Positions 33,634 through 43,223 of a stretch of DNA of 64,000 bases are shown piece by piece (the first letter of the stretch is position 1; the number at the start of each line of letters is the position of its first letter). The notes beneath the pieces were generated by a model, which saw only the letters and a list, made by a program, of their open reading frames with translations, was not told where the DNA came from and did not search any database. Source of the DNA: Peristeroidobacter soli (lineage in GTDB: Bacteria; Pseudomonadota; Gammaproteobacteria; Steroidobacterales; Steroidobacteraceae); NCBI RefSeq assembly GCF_004138485.1, contig NZ_ML142848.1:594640-658639 (forward strand), given 5' to 3'. The position numbers and the translations under genes are program-made.

Positions 33634-35229
33634 CTATTCCCACTCGATCGTGGCCGGCGGCTTGCCCGAAATGTCATACGTCACGCGCGAAATCCCGTTG
33701 ACCTCGTTACAAATCCGCCGGGCCACGAGATCCAGGAACTCATAAGGCAGACGCGACCAGCGAGCCGTCATGAAGTCGATGGTTTCCACGGCACGCAGCG
33801 CGATGACATAGTCATAACGACGGCCATCGCCCATCACGGCCACCGAACGTACTGGCAGAAACACAGCGAACGCCTGGCTGGTGCGATCGTAGAGATCGTG
33901 TTTGCGCAGCTCGTCGAGGAAGATCGCATCGGCCTTGCGGAGCAGATCGGCGTACTGCTTCGTCACTTCACCAAGGATGCGAACGCCGAGGCCCGGGCCC
34001 GGGAACGGATGGCGATACACCATCTCGCGCGGCAGGCCGAGTTCGACACCGAGCTTGCGCACTTCGTCTTTGAACAGCTCACGCAGTGGCTCGCACAGCT
34101 TGAGGTTCATCTTCTCCGGCAGACCGCCGACGTTGTGATGACTCTTGATCACATGCGCCTTGCCCGTGCGGGCACCGGCGGACTCGATGACGTCCGGATA
34201 GATCGTGCCCTGCGCGAGGTAGCGGATGCCCTGCAGCTTGCCGGCCTCTTCTTCGAACACTTCGACGAACAGACGACCGATGATCTTGCGCTTGCGCTCC
34301 GGGTCCGTCTCGCCCTTCAGCGCCGTGAGGAAACGTTCCTCGGCGTTGACCCGAATGACGCGCACGCCCATGTGCTTGCCAAACGTTTCCATGACCTGAT
34401 CGCCTTCTCCTTCCCGGAGCAGGCCGTGATCGACGAACACGCAGGTGAGCTGATCGCCAACCGCGCGATGTAACAATGCGCCGACGACGGATGAATCGAC
34501 GCCGCCCGACAGGCCGAGCAGCACGTTGTCACGGCCGACCTGCTCGCGAACGCGAGCGATGGAATCGCTGATGATATTGCCCGGGCTCCAACGCGCTTCG
34601 CAGCCGCAGATCTCACGCACGAAGCGTTCGAGGATCTTTTCGCCCTGGAGCGTGTGAGTCACTTCCGGATGGAACTGCACCGCGTAGTAGTGACGCGACT
34701 CATCGGCCATCGCCGCCAGCGGCACGCTGTTGGTGAAACCGACTGCGACGAAGCCCGGCGGCAGTTCATCGACTTTGTCACCGTGGCTCATCCACACATC
34801 GAGCAACGGCCTGCCCTGCTCGTCCTTGTGATCGAACAAACCCTCGAGGAGTTTGCACGGCACCGATGACGTCACCTGCGCGTAGCCGAATTCACGATGT
34901 TTGCCGGCAGTGACGCGACCGCCGAGCTGCGCGGCCATTGTCTGCATGCCGTAGCAAATGCCCAGCACCGGCACCCCACTTTGGAACACTGCTTGCGGCG
35001 CCGTCGGACCTTTGGTGTCCGTGACCGACTCCGGGCCGCCCGAGAGAATGATGCCTTTGGCACCAAACTCGCGAACCTCGGCGTCTGTGACATCCCAAGG
35101 CAGGATCTCGCAGTACACGCCGCTTTCGCGCACGCGCCGGGCAATCAGCTGAGTGTATTGCGCGCCGAAATCGAGGATCAGAATGCGGTGCGCGTGGATG
35201 TCGGAGCGAGGCAAGGTATCAGCTGACAC
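33634..35229 (-). CDS. guaA: GMP synthase (glutamine-hydrolysing)
   Basis: A 531-residue protein making GMP from XMP, glutamine and ATP. The class I amidotransferase half has [31 protein letters not shown], the catalytic GICYGMQ and the His/Glu of [10 protein letters not shown]. The synthetase half has the PP-loop [17 protein letters not shown], and the dimerisation domain ends in [11 protein letters not shown], the family C-terminus. The start is a GTG at 35229, overlapping the guaB stop by 11 bp; the 10-residue leader before [12 protein letters not shown] agrees with family length. It is the second gene of guaBA. Confidence 0.97.
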   Translation of the reverse strand: MSADTLPRSDIHAHRILILDFGAQYTQLIARRVRESGVYCEILPWDVTDAEVREFGAKGIILSGGPESVTDTKGPTAPQAVFQSGVPVLGICYGMQTMAAQLGGRVTAGKHREFGYAQVTSSVPCKLLEGLFDHKDEQGRPLLDVWMSHGDKVDELPPGFVAVGFTNSVPLAAMADESRHYYAVQFHPEVTHTLQGEKILERFVREICGCEARWSPGNIISDSIARVREQVGRDNVLLGLSGGVDSSVVGALLHRAVGDQLTCVFVDHGLLREGEGDQVMETFGKHMGVRVIRVNAEERFLTALKGETDPERKRKIIGRLFVEVFEEEAGKLQGIRYLAQGTIYPDVIESAGARTGKAHVIKSHHNVGGLPEKMNLKLCEPLRELFKDEVRKLGVELGLPREMVYRHPFPGPGLGVRILGEVTKQYADLLRKADAIFLDELRKHDLYDRTSQAFAVFLPVRSVAVMGDGRRYDYVIALRAVETIDFMTARWSRLPYEFLDLVARRICNEVNGISRVTYDISGKPPATIEWE

Positions 35230-36685
35230 GGTAGTTGGGTGCTTCTTTTGTGATCGTCACATCATGCACATGGCTTTCGCGCACACCGGCGTTCGTGATG
35301 CGCACGAACTGCGGCCGCGTCCGCATTTCTTCAATGGTGCGGCAACCGGTGTAACCCATCGCTGCCCGCAAGCCGCCGGCCAGCTGGTGCAGGATGGTGA
35401 CAACAGAACCCTTGTACGGCACGCGGCCTTCGACGCCTTCCGGCACCAGCTTTTCCAGCTCCGCGGTCGCATCCTGGAAATAGCGGTCCTTGGAACCGTG
35501 GGTCTGAGCCATGGCACCGAGCGAGCCCATGCCGCGATACGACTTATAGGAGGCGCCTTGATACAGCTCCACTTCGCCCGGCGACTCTTCGGTGCCGGCG
35601 AACATGCCGCCGCACATCACCGAATTCGCACCGGCGACCAGCGCCTTGGCGATATCGCCGGAGAAGCGAATGCCGCCGTCCGCGATCAGCGGCACGCCGG
35701 AATCCTTCAACGCAGCGGCCACGTTGGCCACCGCCGTGATCTGCGGAACGCCGACGCCGGCGACGACGCGAGTGGTGCAGATCGAGCCGGGACCGATGCC
35801 GACCTTCACGCCGTCCGCGCCCGCCTCGACCAACGCCAGAGCCGCGTCGGCGGTAACAATATTGCCGCCGATGACTTGCTGATCGCGCCAGGTCTGCTTG
35901 ATCTCGCGGACCATCTGAATCACGCCGCTCGAATGGCCGTGCGCGGTGTCGACGATGATCACGTCGACGCCGACTTCACGCAGGGCGGCGACCCGCTTCA
36001 GCGTGTCCGCCCCGGTACCGACAGCGGCACCGACGCGCAGCGCACCTCGATCGTCCTTGGCGGCACGCGGGAATTCGGTGGCTTTCTGGAAGTCCTTGAC
36101 CGTGATCATGCCCTTCAAGTTGAAGTTGGCATCCACGACCAGCACCTTCTCGATGCGATGCTTGTGGAGCAATGCCAGCACTTCGTCCTTCGGCGCGTTC
36201 TCGCGCACTGTAACGAGGCGTTCTTGCGGGGTCATGACGGTGGAGACCGGGGCGTCGAGCTTGGTCTCGAACCGCAGGTCGCGGTGAGTCACGATGCCGA
36301 CCGCCTTCGAGCCGACCACGACCGGCACGCCGGAAATGTTCTTGGAGCGGGTCAGCTCCAGCACTTCGCGAATGGTCTTGTCGGGGGAGATGGTGAATGG
36401 GTCGTGGATCACGCCGCTTTCGAACTTCTTCACCTTGCCCACTTCGCGGGCCTGAGCCTCGATACTCATGTTCTTGTGAATGATGCCGATGCCGCCTTCC
36501 TGCGCGATGGTGATCGCCAGGCGCGCCTCGGTCACGGTGTCCATGGCGGCGGACAGAATGGGTAGATTGAGACGGATCGAGCGCGTGAGTTGCGTGCTTA
36601 GGTCAGCGTCGCGCGGCAAGAAATTGGAATAAGCCGGGACTAGAAGCACGTCGTCGAAGGTGAGTGCTTCCTCGAGAATACGCAT
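35219..36685 (-). CDS. guaB: Inosine-5'-monophosphate dehydrogenase
   Basis: A 488-residue enzyme oxidising IMP to XMP with NAD, the committed step to GMP. It starts [24 protein letters not shown], carries two CBS domains (about 95-205; [31 protein letters not shown] ... [31 protein letters not shown]) and the catalytic-Cys loop [47 protein letters not shown] supplies the flap. ATG 36685 gives the standard length. It is divergent from xseA and overlaps guaA. Confidence 0.97.
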   Translation of the reverse strand: MRILEEALTFDDVLLVPAYSNFLPRDADLSTQLTRSIRLNLPILSAAMDTVTEARLAITIAQEGGIGIIHKNMSIEAQAREVGKVKKFESGVIHDPFTISPDKTIREVLELTRSKNISGVPVVVGSKAVGIVTHRDLRFETKLDAPVSTVMTPQERLVTVRENAPKDEVLALLHKHRIEKVLVVDANFNLKGMITVKDFQKATEFPRAAKDDRGALRVGAAVGTGADTLKRVAALREVGVDVIIVDTAHGHSSGVIQMVREIKQTWRDQQVIGGNIVTADAALALVEAGADGVKVGIGPGSICTTRVVAGVGVPQITAVANVAAALKDSGVPLIADGGIRFSGDIAKALVAGANSVMCGGMFAGTEESPGEVELYQGASYKSYRGMGSLGAMAQTHGSKDRYFQDATAELEKLVPEGVEGRVPYKGSVVTILHQLAGGLRAAMGYTGCRTIEEMRTRPQFVRITNAGVRESHVHDVTITKEAPNYRVS

Positions 36686-36720
36686 GGTGGAGGCCTGCGG
36701 GATATCGATGAAAGCACGCC

Positions 36721-36749
36721 ATTGTACGCGGCGGAGCCCCTCCGGTAAA
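36721..36749 (-). promoter_or_regulatory. Promoter of guaBA
   Basis: Minus-strand -10 TACAAT (36721-36726) lies 17 bp from a -35 TTTACC (36744-36749), giving a leader of about 30 nt to ATG 36685. A dyad CCGATG ... CATCGG sits just upstream (36759-36775). Confidence 0.5.
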
Positions 36750-36833
36750 TGCACGTACCCGATGTCGGGCATCGGACGCGCCGGGCAACGCCGGACGTGC
36801 GCACCCGAGACGTAGGCTGTAGCCTTCCGGCCC

Positions 36834-38516
36834 ATGAATCGTGAGCTGGAATTCGACTTCTCGGCGCCGCCGGCCGCCCCCAAGGCGGCCGATGAGCCTG
36901 CGCCCGCCCCGCGCCCCGCCGAGCCGGTGACCAAAAAGGCCGCTCCGCCGGGGCGCAAGACTGCCCGGACGCCCGTTCGCGCGCCGATAGAAGATGTCGA
37001 TGACGACCAGCCCGCCGCGCCGACCGAGCCTGAACGCGACGTCTACACCCCCGGCCGCCTGAACAAGGAGGCTCGCATGCTCCTGGAGCGCGGGCTGCCG
37101 TCGCTGTGGCTGGAAGGCGAGATTTCCAACCTGTCGCGGCCCTCGTCCGGGCATTGGTACTTCTCGCTCAAGGACGAGTCCGCCCAACTGCGTTGCGCCA
37201 TGTTCCGTCAAAAGAACCTGGGCGCCCGCTTCACCCCGAAGGACGGCATGCATGTGCTGACCCGCGGGCGCGTGAGCCTGTACGAGCCTCGCGGCGACTA
37301 CCAGTTCATCGCGGATCACATGGAAGAAGCCGGCGAAGGCGTGCTCCGTCGTCGGTTCGAGTTGCTCAAGACCAAGCTCGCCGCTGAAGGCCTGTTCGAT
37401 GCGAGCCGGAAGAAAGCTCTGCCTCGCCTGCCCCGACGGATCGGCGTTGTGACTTCTCCCACCGGCGCGGCCGTGCGCGACGTGCTCAACATTCTGCGTC
37501 GCCGGTTCTGCACGATTCCGGTGTTGATCTATCCGGTTCAGGTGCAGGGTGAGAGCGCGGCCGGTCAGATCGCCCGGACCATTCGCATGGCCTCGGCTCG
37601 CGCTGAGTGCGATGTGCTCATCGTTGCCCGCGGTGGCGGCTCGCTCGAGGATCTGTGGGCGTTCAACGAGGAAGTGGTCGCGCGCGCCATTTTCGATTGC
37701 CAGATTCCGATCGTGTCCGGGGTCGGCCACGAGGTCGATTTCACGATCGCCGATTTCGTGGCCGACGTGCGTGCGCCGACGCCGTCCGGTGCGGCCGAGA
37801 TCGTCGCGCCCGATTGCAACGAGTGGACCCGCAGCGTCGACCTGCTCGGTCGTCGTGCGCGAAACGCTATGGTTCGAAGCATGGCCGCCCGACAGCAACG
37901 ACTCGTGTGGCTGGAACGGCGGCTCGCGCAGGTTCATCCCGGCGTGGAGCTGCGACAGAAGGCGCAGCGTCTCGATGATTTGGAACAGCGCCTGACTCGT
38001 TGCATGCGACACGGATTGTTTCAGCGCCGACATACGCTCGTGGAGCTTGCCGCGCATTTGCGGCAGCGCTCGCCTGCCCTGCGCGTTTCCGCTGCTCGCG
38101 GCAGATTGGAGATTGCTCGCAAGACGCTGGGCACTTCATTGCAACGGCGCGTGAGTGTGGCCGAGAGCCGGCTGCGTCACGCTGCCAGCAATCTGCGCCA
38201 ACAGTCGCCCGCTCCTCGCATCGTGGCCTTGCGCCGCCGAGTTGAGATTGCCGATCGGAGCATGGAGACGTCGCTGCAACGTCAGCTGCGCAATCTGGAA
38301 GCACGCTTCAAACTCGCCGCCGGCAAGTTGAATACGGTGAGTCCGCTGGCCACATTGCAACGAGGCTATGCCATCGTCACGGACGCCCAGGGCACGGTCG
38401 TTACGGATGCAACGTCGGTGAGCAAAGGCGACATGATTCAGACCCGTTTGTCCCGCGGCACGGTACAAGCTCGCGTCGAGCAAATCACGCCGCATCGAGA
38501 TGACGAGAACCAATGA
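36834..38516 (+). CDS. xseA: Exodeoxyribonuclease VII large subunit
   Basis: A 560-residue protein, longer than the E. coli one (about 456). A Pro/Ala-rich disordered N-terminus of about 65 residues precedes the OB-fold ([54 protein letters not shown]). The catalytic region follows ([70 protein letters not shown]). The C-terminal helical part has three or four repeats of about 46 residues built around LRQxSPAxR, then the conserved end [13 protein letters not shown]. With XseB it degrades single-stranded DNA from both ends. It overlaps the M23 gene by 4 bp. Confidence 0.95.
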   Translation: MNRELEFDFSAPPAAPKAADEPAPAPRPAEPVTKKAAPPGRKTARTPVRAPIEDVDDDQPAAPTEPERDVYTPGRLNKEARMLLERGLPSLWLEGEISNLSRPSSGHWYFSLKDESAQLRCAMFRQKNLGARFTPKDGMHVLTRGRVSLYEPRGDYQFIADHMEEAGEGVLRRRFELLKTKLAAEGLFDASRKKALPRLPRRIGVVTSPTGAAVRDVLNILRRRFCTIPVLIYPVQVQGESAAGQIARTIRMASARAECDVLIVARGGGSLEDLWAFNEEVVARAIFDCQIPIVSGVGHEVDFTIADFVADVRAPTPSGAAEIVAPDCNEWTRSVDLLGRRARNAMVRSMAARQQRLVWLERRLAQVHPGVELRQKAQRLDDLEQRLTRCMRHGLFQRRHTLVELAAHLRQRSPALRVSAARGRLEIARKTLGTSLQRRVSVAESRLRHAASNLRQQSPAPRIVALRRRVEIADRSMETSLQRQLRNLEARFKLAAGKLNTVSPLATLQRGYAIVTDAQGTVVTDATSVSKGDMIQTRLSRGTVQARVEQITPHRDDENQ

Positions 38517-39352
38517 CTTCGACGACTCGGGCCTTGACGCTACGCCTCGCCACTTCCCTGCTGCTGCTCGCCGGCGTCGCCGCCGGCGCCACTGAGCTAC
38601 CGACAGAAAGCCGCGTTCCCGGCGGCATCGCGTTCATCCCCGTGCCGGGCGCCGATCTGGCGCCGACGGTCCTGTTCAATACGCATCGGGTCGCTGTGGT
38701 TCGGCGTGACGAACAATGGCTCGCGGTGGTTGGCATTCCCCTGGCTGAGAAACCCGGCGAGTTGAAAATCAAAGTCAGCACGCCGAACGGCACGACCGAG
38801 GTGCCCTTCACCATCACCGACAAGAAATATAAGACCCAGTATCTGACCATCAAGGATCAGCGCAAGGTCGAGCCCAATCCGGACGATCTCAAGCGCATCG
38901 GCGCGGAAACGAAGCGCTCGGACGTCGCGCTGTCGAAATTCACCGCGCTACCGACGCCATCGCTGCAATTGCTCGCGCCCATCGAAGGCGTGCGCTCCGA
39001 TTCCTACGGCTCACGCCGCGTCTTCAACGGCCAACCGCGCAGCCCTCACTCCGGCATGGATATCGCCGCCGCCAAAGGCACCCCGATCAAATCCCCCGCC
39101 GCTGGCACGATCGTCGAAGCCGGCGAGTTCTTCTTCAACGGCAACACGCTGTACATCGATCACGGCGACGGCCTGGTGACCATGTACTGCCACCTCGACA
39201 CGATCAAAGTGAAACTCGGCGACCGCGTCACCCAAGGCGAAGTCATCGGCACGGTCGGCGCGACCGGGCGCGTGACCGGGCCTCATCTGCATTGGGGGGT
39301 GGCGTTGAATCGGGCGATGGTGGATCCGGCCTTGTTTATCGGCAGCAAGTAG
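38513..39352 (+). CDS. M23 family (LytM) metallopeptidase, exported
   Basis: A 279-residue protein with a signal peptide (about 1-26, ending GVAAGA), a small beta-rich linker domain (residues 30-120, VLFNTHRVAVVRRDEQWLAVVGIPL ... TTEVPFTITDKKYKTQYLTI) and a C-terminal LytM domain. The zinc ligands and catalytic His are intact: HSGMD and HLHWG, with the surrounding GTPIKSPAAGTIVEAGEFFFNGNTLYIDHGDG. Intact LytM domains cut peptidoglycan cross-links. ATGA overlap with xseA suggests co-transcription. Confidence 0.92.
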   Translation: MTSTTRALTLRLATSLLLLAGVAAGATELPTESRVPGGIAFIPVPGADLAPTVLFNTHRVAVVRRDEQWLAVVGIPLAEKPGELKIKVSTPNGTTEVPFTITDKKYKTQYLTIKDQRKVEPNPDDLKRIGAETKRSDVALSKFTALPTPSLQLLAPIEGVRSDSYGSRRVFNGQPRSPHSGMDIAAAKGTPIKSPAAGTIVEAGEFFFNGNTLYIDHGDGLVTMYCHLDTIKVKLGDRVTQGEVIGTVGATGRVTGPHLHWGVALNRAMVDPALFIGSK

Positions 39353-40453
39353 CTACTCGACATTCAGCGAGTAGCTGGTACTCCGCCCACCGCCGGGATC
39401 TTTTTTCAGCGCCTCTCTGTCGACCAGGTCGAGGATGTCGCGATAAGCGGTGTCTTGGGAGCACTTGGCGAGCGCGGCCCACTTCGACGTTGTGAGTTTG
39501 CCCTCAAAGCCGTCGAGCAGGCGGTTCAATACCTTGATCTGCCGTTCATTCAACGGCTCCTTGGCAAATCGCTCCCAGAAACGCGCCTTGTTCAGCACGC
39601 CACCGAGCAGTTGCTGTGAGCCTTCCATCGCACGCAACAGACAGCTCAGAAACCATTCGTGCCACGCGGTTACGTCGAGTCCGCCTTTTTGAGTGCGCTC
39701 CAGCGTCAGATAGTAGTCGTCGCGCTCGCGACGTATCTGGGCCGACATGCTGTAGAAGCGCTGGTGCGACCCTTCCGAACGCGCCAGCGCCATATCGGCT
39801 ATCGCACGCGCGATCCTGCCGTTGCCGTCGTCGAATGGATGGATGGTCACAAACCACAGGTGCGCAAGACTCGCGATCAGCAGCTCATCCATCTCGCCAG
39901 GCTTGTTGAACCAGGTCAGGAATTTCTTCACCTCGCCACGCAGCCGTTTCGCGGGCGGCGCCTGGTAATGAACTTTTTGTTTGCCGACCGGGCCGGAGAC
40001 CACTTGCATCGGCCCGTCGTGATCGTCACGCCATTTGCCGACCAGGATGTCGCGCATCGCGCTGCGTGCCGTCGGAAACAACGAGGCATGCCATGCAAAC
40101 AGCCGCCGGTCGGTCAGCGGCTGCACAAAATGGCCGGTGGCATCGAGCATCATTTCAACGACGCCGTCGACGCTGCGGTCCGAGCGGACCAGCCCGCCGA
40201 TATCCAGGCCGAGCTGGCGCGCTATGGAGGATCGGACCTGATCGCCGTCGAGCTTCTCGCCTTCGATCTCGCTCGACTTGAGCACCTCCTGGGTCATAGC
40301 CCGCAAGTGCGCTTCGCCACGCAGATCGAAGCCCAACGCCTGCATCTTGCCCAGCAGTCGCCCCTGCTCCCTGGTGACGCGGGTGAGCAGCGGCGCGAGC
40401 CTGGGCCCGTCCCAGCTCAGCCTCGGCCAGTCCTGCATCTGCCAGATGTACAC
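39353..40453 (-). CDS. Fic-family AMPylase with N-terminal inhibitory helix and C-terminal winged helix
   Basis: A 366-residue protein. A DUF4172-type N-terminus (YIWQMQDWPRLSWD) leads to the inhibitory helix motif S-x-x-x-E-G in SSEIEGE (near residue 60). The active loop HPFDDGNGRIAR (near 205) is complete, so nucleotide transfer is expected when inhibition is relieved. The C-terminal 60 residues (LNERQIKVLNRLLDGFEGKLTTSKWAALAKCSQDTAYRDILDLVDREALKKDPGGGRSTSYSL) form a winged helix, suggesting it binds DNA too. The GTG start has GGAG seven bases upstream, inside a dyad repeated in the promoter. Targets are unknown; the dyad array suggests autoregulation. Confidence 0.9.
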   Translation of the reverse strand: MYIWQMQDWPRLSWDGPRLAPLLTRVTREQGRLLGKMQALGFDLRGEAHLRAMTQEVLKSSEIEGEKLDGDQVRSSIARQLGLDIGGLVRSDRSVDGVVEMMLDATGHFVQPLTDRRLFAWHASLFPTARSAMRDILVGKWRDDHDGPMQVVSGPVGKQKVHYQAPPAKRLRGEVKKFLTWFNKPGEMDELLIASLAHLWFVTIHPFDDGNGRIARAIADMALARSEGSHQRFYSMSAQIRRERDDYYLTLERTQKGGLDVTAWHEWFLSCLLRAMEGSQQLLGGVLNKARFWERFAKEPLNERQIKVLNRLLDGFEGKLTTSKWAALAKCSQDTAYRDILDLVDREALKKDPGGGRSTSYSLNVE

Positions 40454-40458
40454 GCGCC

Positions 40459-40556
40459 ATTCTCCGCGGAATGTGCGGAGATTATGCGGCCGGCGGGTCC
40501 CCCAGGCAAGCTAATCTCCGCATAAGATGCGGAGATTAGCCTCCCTATTCTCCGCA
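40459..40556. promoter_or_regulatory. Array of five TCTCCGC half-sites at the Fic promoter
   Basis: Two dyads share one geometry: TCTCCGC, seven bases, GCGGAGA. The proximal one is at 40461-40481 and covers the Fic SD. The distal one is at 40515-40535 and is embedded in a larger perfect inverted repeat with 14-bp arms (40510-40523 and 40527-40540, spacer AAG). A fifth half-site lies at 40549-40555. The two dyad centres are 54 bp apart, about five helical turns. Confidence 0.7.
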
Positions 40557-40571
40557 CGACCCCGCTACGAC

Positions 40572-41684
40572 CTAGGAATTCGCCAGCTTCAGATCCGCCA
40601 GGAAGTCGCTGATCACCGGCCGGAAGCGGTCCATGTCGACCAGGAAGGAATCGTGGCCCTGGATCGAGGCGAGGCGGGCGAATTGCACGGTGCGGGTGCC
40701 GTTGCTCAGGCCGTCGGCGAGCTCCTGTTGTTGTTCGATGGGGAACAGCAGGTCGGTCTCGACGCCGATGATCAACGCGCGTTCGACGGTGAACCGGCGC
40801 AGCGCTTCGGCGACCGAGCCGCCGTGGTCGGCGAGGTCGAACAGGTCCATGGCACGTGAGATGTAGAGATAGCAGTTCGGGTCGAACTGGCCGATGAATT
40901 TGACGGCGTGATTCTCCAGATACGACTCGACTTCGAAGTCGATGCCGAACGGGTCGCCCGGCTTGCGCTCGGCATTGGCGCGCTCACGGCCGAAACGCTG
41001 CAGCCATTCCTTCGCGGAACGATAAGTGATCATGCCGAGCTTGCGAGCGAGGCGCATGCCTTGCACGGGGATCGCATCGTTCGCGTAGTTGCCGTCCAGC
41101 CAGGCCGGATCTTTGCGAATCATCTCTCGCTGCAGAGAGCGCAGAGCAATGGCGAATGGCGTGGAGCGGGCGGCGGAGGAAATGGACACGAGCGCCCGGG
41201 CGCCTTCAGGAAACAATGCGCAGTAAGCCAGAACCGTCATGCCACCGAGCGAGGGGCCGACGACGGCGGCGAGTTTCTTGATCCCCAAGGACGCGACGAC
41301 TTCATGGCCGGCGCGGGCGATGTCTTCGACGGTGAGCACGGGGAACGTCAGTCGATAGCACTGACCGGTGGACGGATTGATCGATGCGGGCGAGGTCGAG
41401 CCGAACGGGCTGCCGAGCGAGTTCACGCAGATCACGAAGAAGCGACGCGTGTCGATGGGACGGCCCGGGCCGATCATGTCTTCCCACCAGCCCGGCGCGG
41501 GATCCTCGGTGGAGGATGCTGCGTGGGCCGACGGGGACAGGCCGGTGAAGATCAGGATGGCGTTGTCGTTGCAGAAACTCAGGTCGCCCCAGGTCTCGTA
41601 GGCGATCTGCACGTCCGGCAAGGCGCCGCCGCGCCGCATGGGAAACGGCCGGTCGAGCTTGAGAATTTTGCGGGCTGAAGCCAT
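40572..41684 (-). CDS. metX: Homoserine O-acyltransferase (MetX family)
   Basis: A 370-residue alpha/beta-hydrolase-fold transferase for the first committed step of methionine synthesis. The markers are IAYETWGDLSFCNDNAILIFTGLS, FFVICVNSLGSPFGSTSPASINP, the nucleophile elbow VVGPSLGGMTVL, and the late Asp/His region (IGVETDLLFPIEQQQELADGL; ASIQGHDSFLVD). Gammaproteobacterial MetX proteins can use either acetyl-CoA or succinyl-CoA; this cannot be told safely from sequence alone. It stands alone between der and fic. Confidence 0.93.
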   Translation of the reverse strand: MASARKILKLDRPFPMRRGGALPDVQIAYETWGDLSFCNDNAILIFTGLSPSAHAASSTEDPAPGWWEDMIGPGRPIDTRRFFVICVNSLGSPFGSTSPASINPSTGQCYRLTFPVLTVEDIARAGHEVVASLGIKKLAAVVGPSLGGMTVLAYCALFPEGARALVSISSAARSTPFAIALRSLQREMIRKDPAWLDGNYANDAIPVQGMRLARKLGMITYRSAKEWLQRFGRERANAERKPGDPFGIDFEVESYLENHAVKFIGQFDPNCYLYISRAMDLFDLADHGGSVAEALRRFTVERALIIGVETDLLFPIEQQQELADGLSNGTRTVQFARLASIQGHDSFLVDMDRFRPVISDFLADLKLANS

Positions 41685-41774
41685 GAGTCAGTCCAGAACC
41701 GGATTGTTACCGGCAGTGTAAACCCGTGCCCGACAACCGGACATCGCGGCCCGCTATATGCAGATGCCGCCCGG

Positions 41775-43169
41775 TCAGTGCTTCTTCGGAGCGCGCTTCG
41801 CCCTGCGTTGCTCGGTCCGGCGCTGGCGCGGTGTCAGCGGATTTCTCTTGCCCTTGAACGGATTGTCATCGGTACGGAATTGCACACGCACCGGCGTGCC
41901 TTCCAGGCGGAAGTTCTTGCGAAACACGTTCGCCAGATAGCGCTTGTATGCATCCGGGACGTGCTGGATCTGGTTGCCGTGGACGACGATGATCGGCGGG
42001 TTGCGTCCGCCCTGGTGGGCGTAGCGCAGTTTGATGCGACGGCCGCGAACGAGAGGCGGCTGGTGCTGTTCCATGGCCGTCTCGAGCACACGCGTCAACT
42101 CCGGCGTCGCCATCTCTCGCATCGACGCGTCGTACGCGTGCTTCACAGCTCGCATCAACTCGCCGACGCCGGTGCCGTGCAGGGCTGAAATGAAATGTAC
42201 CGGGGCGAAATCCAGGAACGGCAGGCGCAGATCCAGGCCCGCGCGAATCTCGTCTCGCTTGTCCGAAGGAATGCCGTCCCACTTGTTGACGGCGATCAAC
42301 AACGCGCGCCCGCGCTCCGCGACCATGCCGAACAAGCTCGCATCCTGTTCGGTCACCGCATCGTGAGCATCGATCACGCCGATCACGACGTTTGCCGAAT
42401 CGACCGCCTGCAGCGCCTTGATGACACTGAACTTCTCGATCGCCTCTTCGACACGGGCGCGGCGACGCACGCCGGCGGTATCGATCAATGTATACGTTTG
42501 ACCATCACGCTCGAACGGCACGAACACCGCGTCGCGCGTGGTGCCTGGTTGATCGAAGGAGATCAGCCGCTCTTCGCCCAGCAGACGATTGATGAGCGTC
42601 GACTTGCCGACGTTGGGCCGGCCGATGACCGCGACTCGAACGTCGTCCTGTCCACCGGCAGCGGCAGCGCCTTCCGGCAGCTCGATGCCTTCGAGCGCCT
42701 CATCCATCACCGTCCGCACATTGTCGCCGTGCTGGGCGGAGATCGCGCGAGGTTCGCCCAAACCAAGGCCATAAAAATCCGCGCCGGCGGTGGCGGAATC
42801 GACGCCTTCCGCTTTATTCGCAACCAGGAACACTTTCTTGTTCAGCTTGCGAAGCGTCTGCGCGATGTAATGATCGTCCGGCGTCACACCGCTGCGGGAG
42901 TCGACCAGAAACAAAACTCGATCGGCCTCCTCCACCGCGCGCAGCGCCTGCTTGACCATGTGTTGCTCGACGCCTTGCGCGTCGATGACCAGGCCGCCGG
43001 TATCGACGACCACATACGGGATCGAGCCGACTTTGCCGTAACCGTAATTGCGGTCGCGCGTCAGGCCGGGCATGTCCGCGACCAGAGCGTCGCGGGTGCG
43101 CGTGAGGAAGTTGAATAACGTCGACTTACCGACGTTGGGGCGACCGACTAGAGCAACGACAGGCAGCAT
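41775..43169 (-). CDS. der: Ribosome biogenesis GTPase Der (EngA)
   Basis: A 464-residue protein with two GTPase domains in tandem and a C-terminal KH-like domain. The first has [13 protein letters not shown] and ANKAEG; the second [13 protein letters not shown] and NKWDG. The C-terminal part ([46 protein letters not shown]) binds RNA. Der helps mature the 50S subunit. It ends the ndk-rlmN-pilW-rodZ-hisS-yfgM-bamB-der series, 54 bp after bamB. A very basic tail ([19 protein letters not shown]) follows. Confidence 0.96.
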   Translation of the reverse strand: MLPVVALVGRPNVGKSTLFNFLTRTRDALVADMPGLTRDRNYGYGKVGSIPYVVVDTGGLVIDAQGVEQHMVKQALRAVEEADRVLFLVDSRSGVTPDDHYIAQTLRKLNKKVFLVANKAEGVDSATAGADFYGLGLGEPRAISAQHGDNVRTVMDEALEGIELPEGAAAAGGQDDVRVAVIGRPNVGKSTLINRLLGEERLISFDQPGTTRDAVFVPFERDGQTYTLIDTAGVRRRARVEEAIEKFSVIKALQAVDSANVVIGVIDAHDAVTEQDASLFGMVAERGRALLIAVNKWDGIPSDKRDEIRAGLDLRLPFLDFAPVHFISALHGTGVGELMRAVKHAYDASMREMATPELTRVLETAMEQHQPPLVRGRRIKLRYAHQGGRNPPIIVVHGNQIQHVPDAYKRYLANVFRKNFRLEGTPVRVQFRTDDNPFKGKRNPLTPRQRRTEQRRAKRAPKKH

Positions 43170-43223
43170 GATGAGTAACTGGAAATAACGAATGAGTGCG
43201 TGCTGCCCGAGAGCAGCGGCCGA

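Noticed and set aside
37900-38330. Tandem DNA repeats or a CRISPR-like array in xseA
   Set aside because: The repeats are at protein level (helical units of about 46 residues) and diverged in DNA; this is a known feature of XseA.
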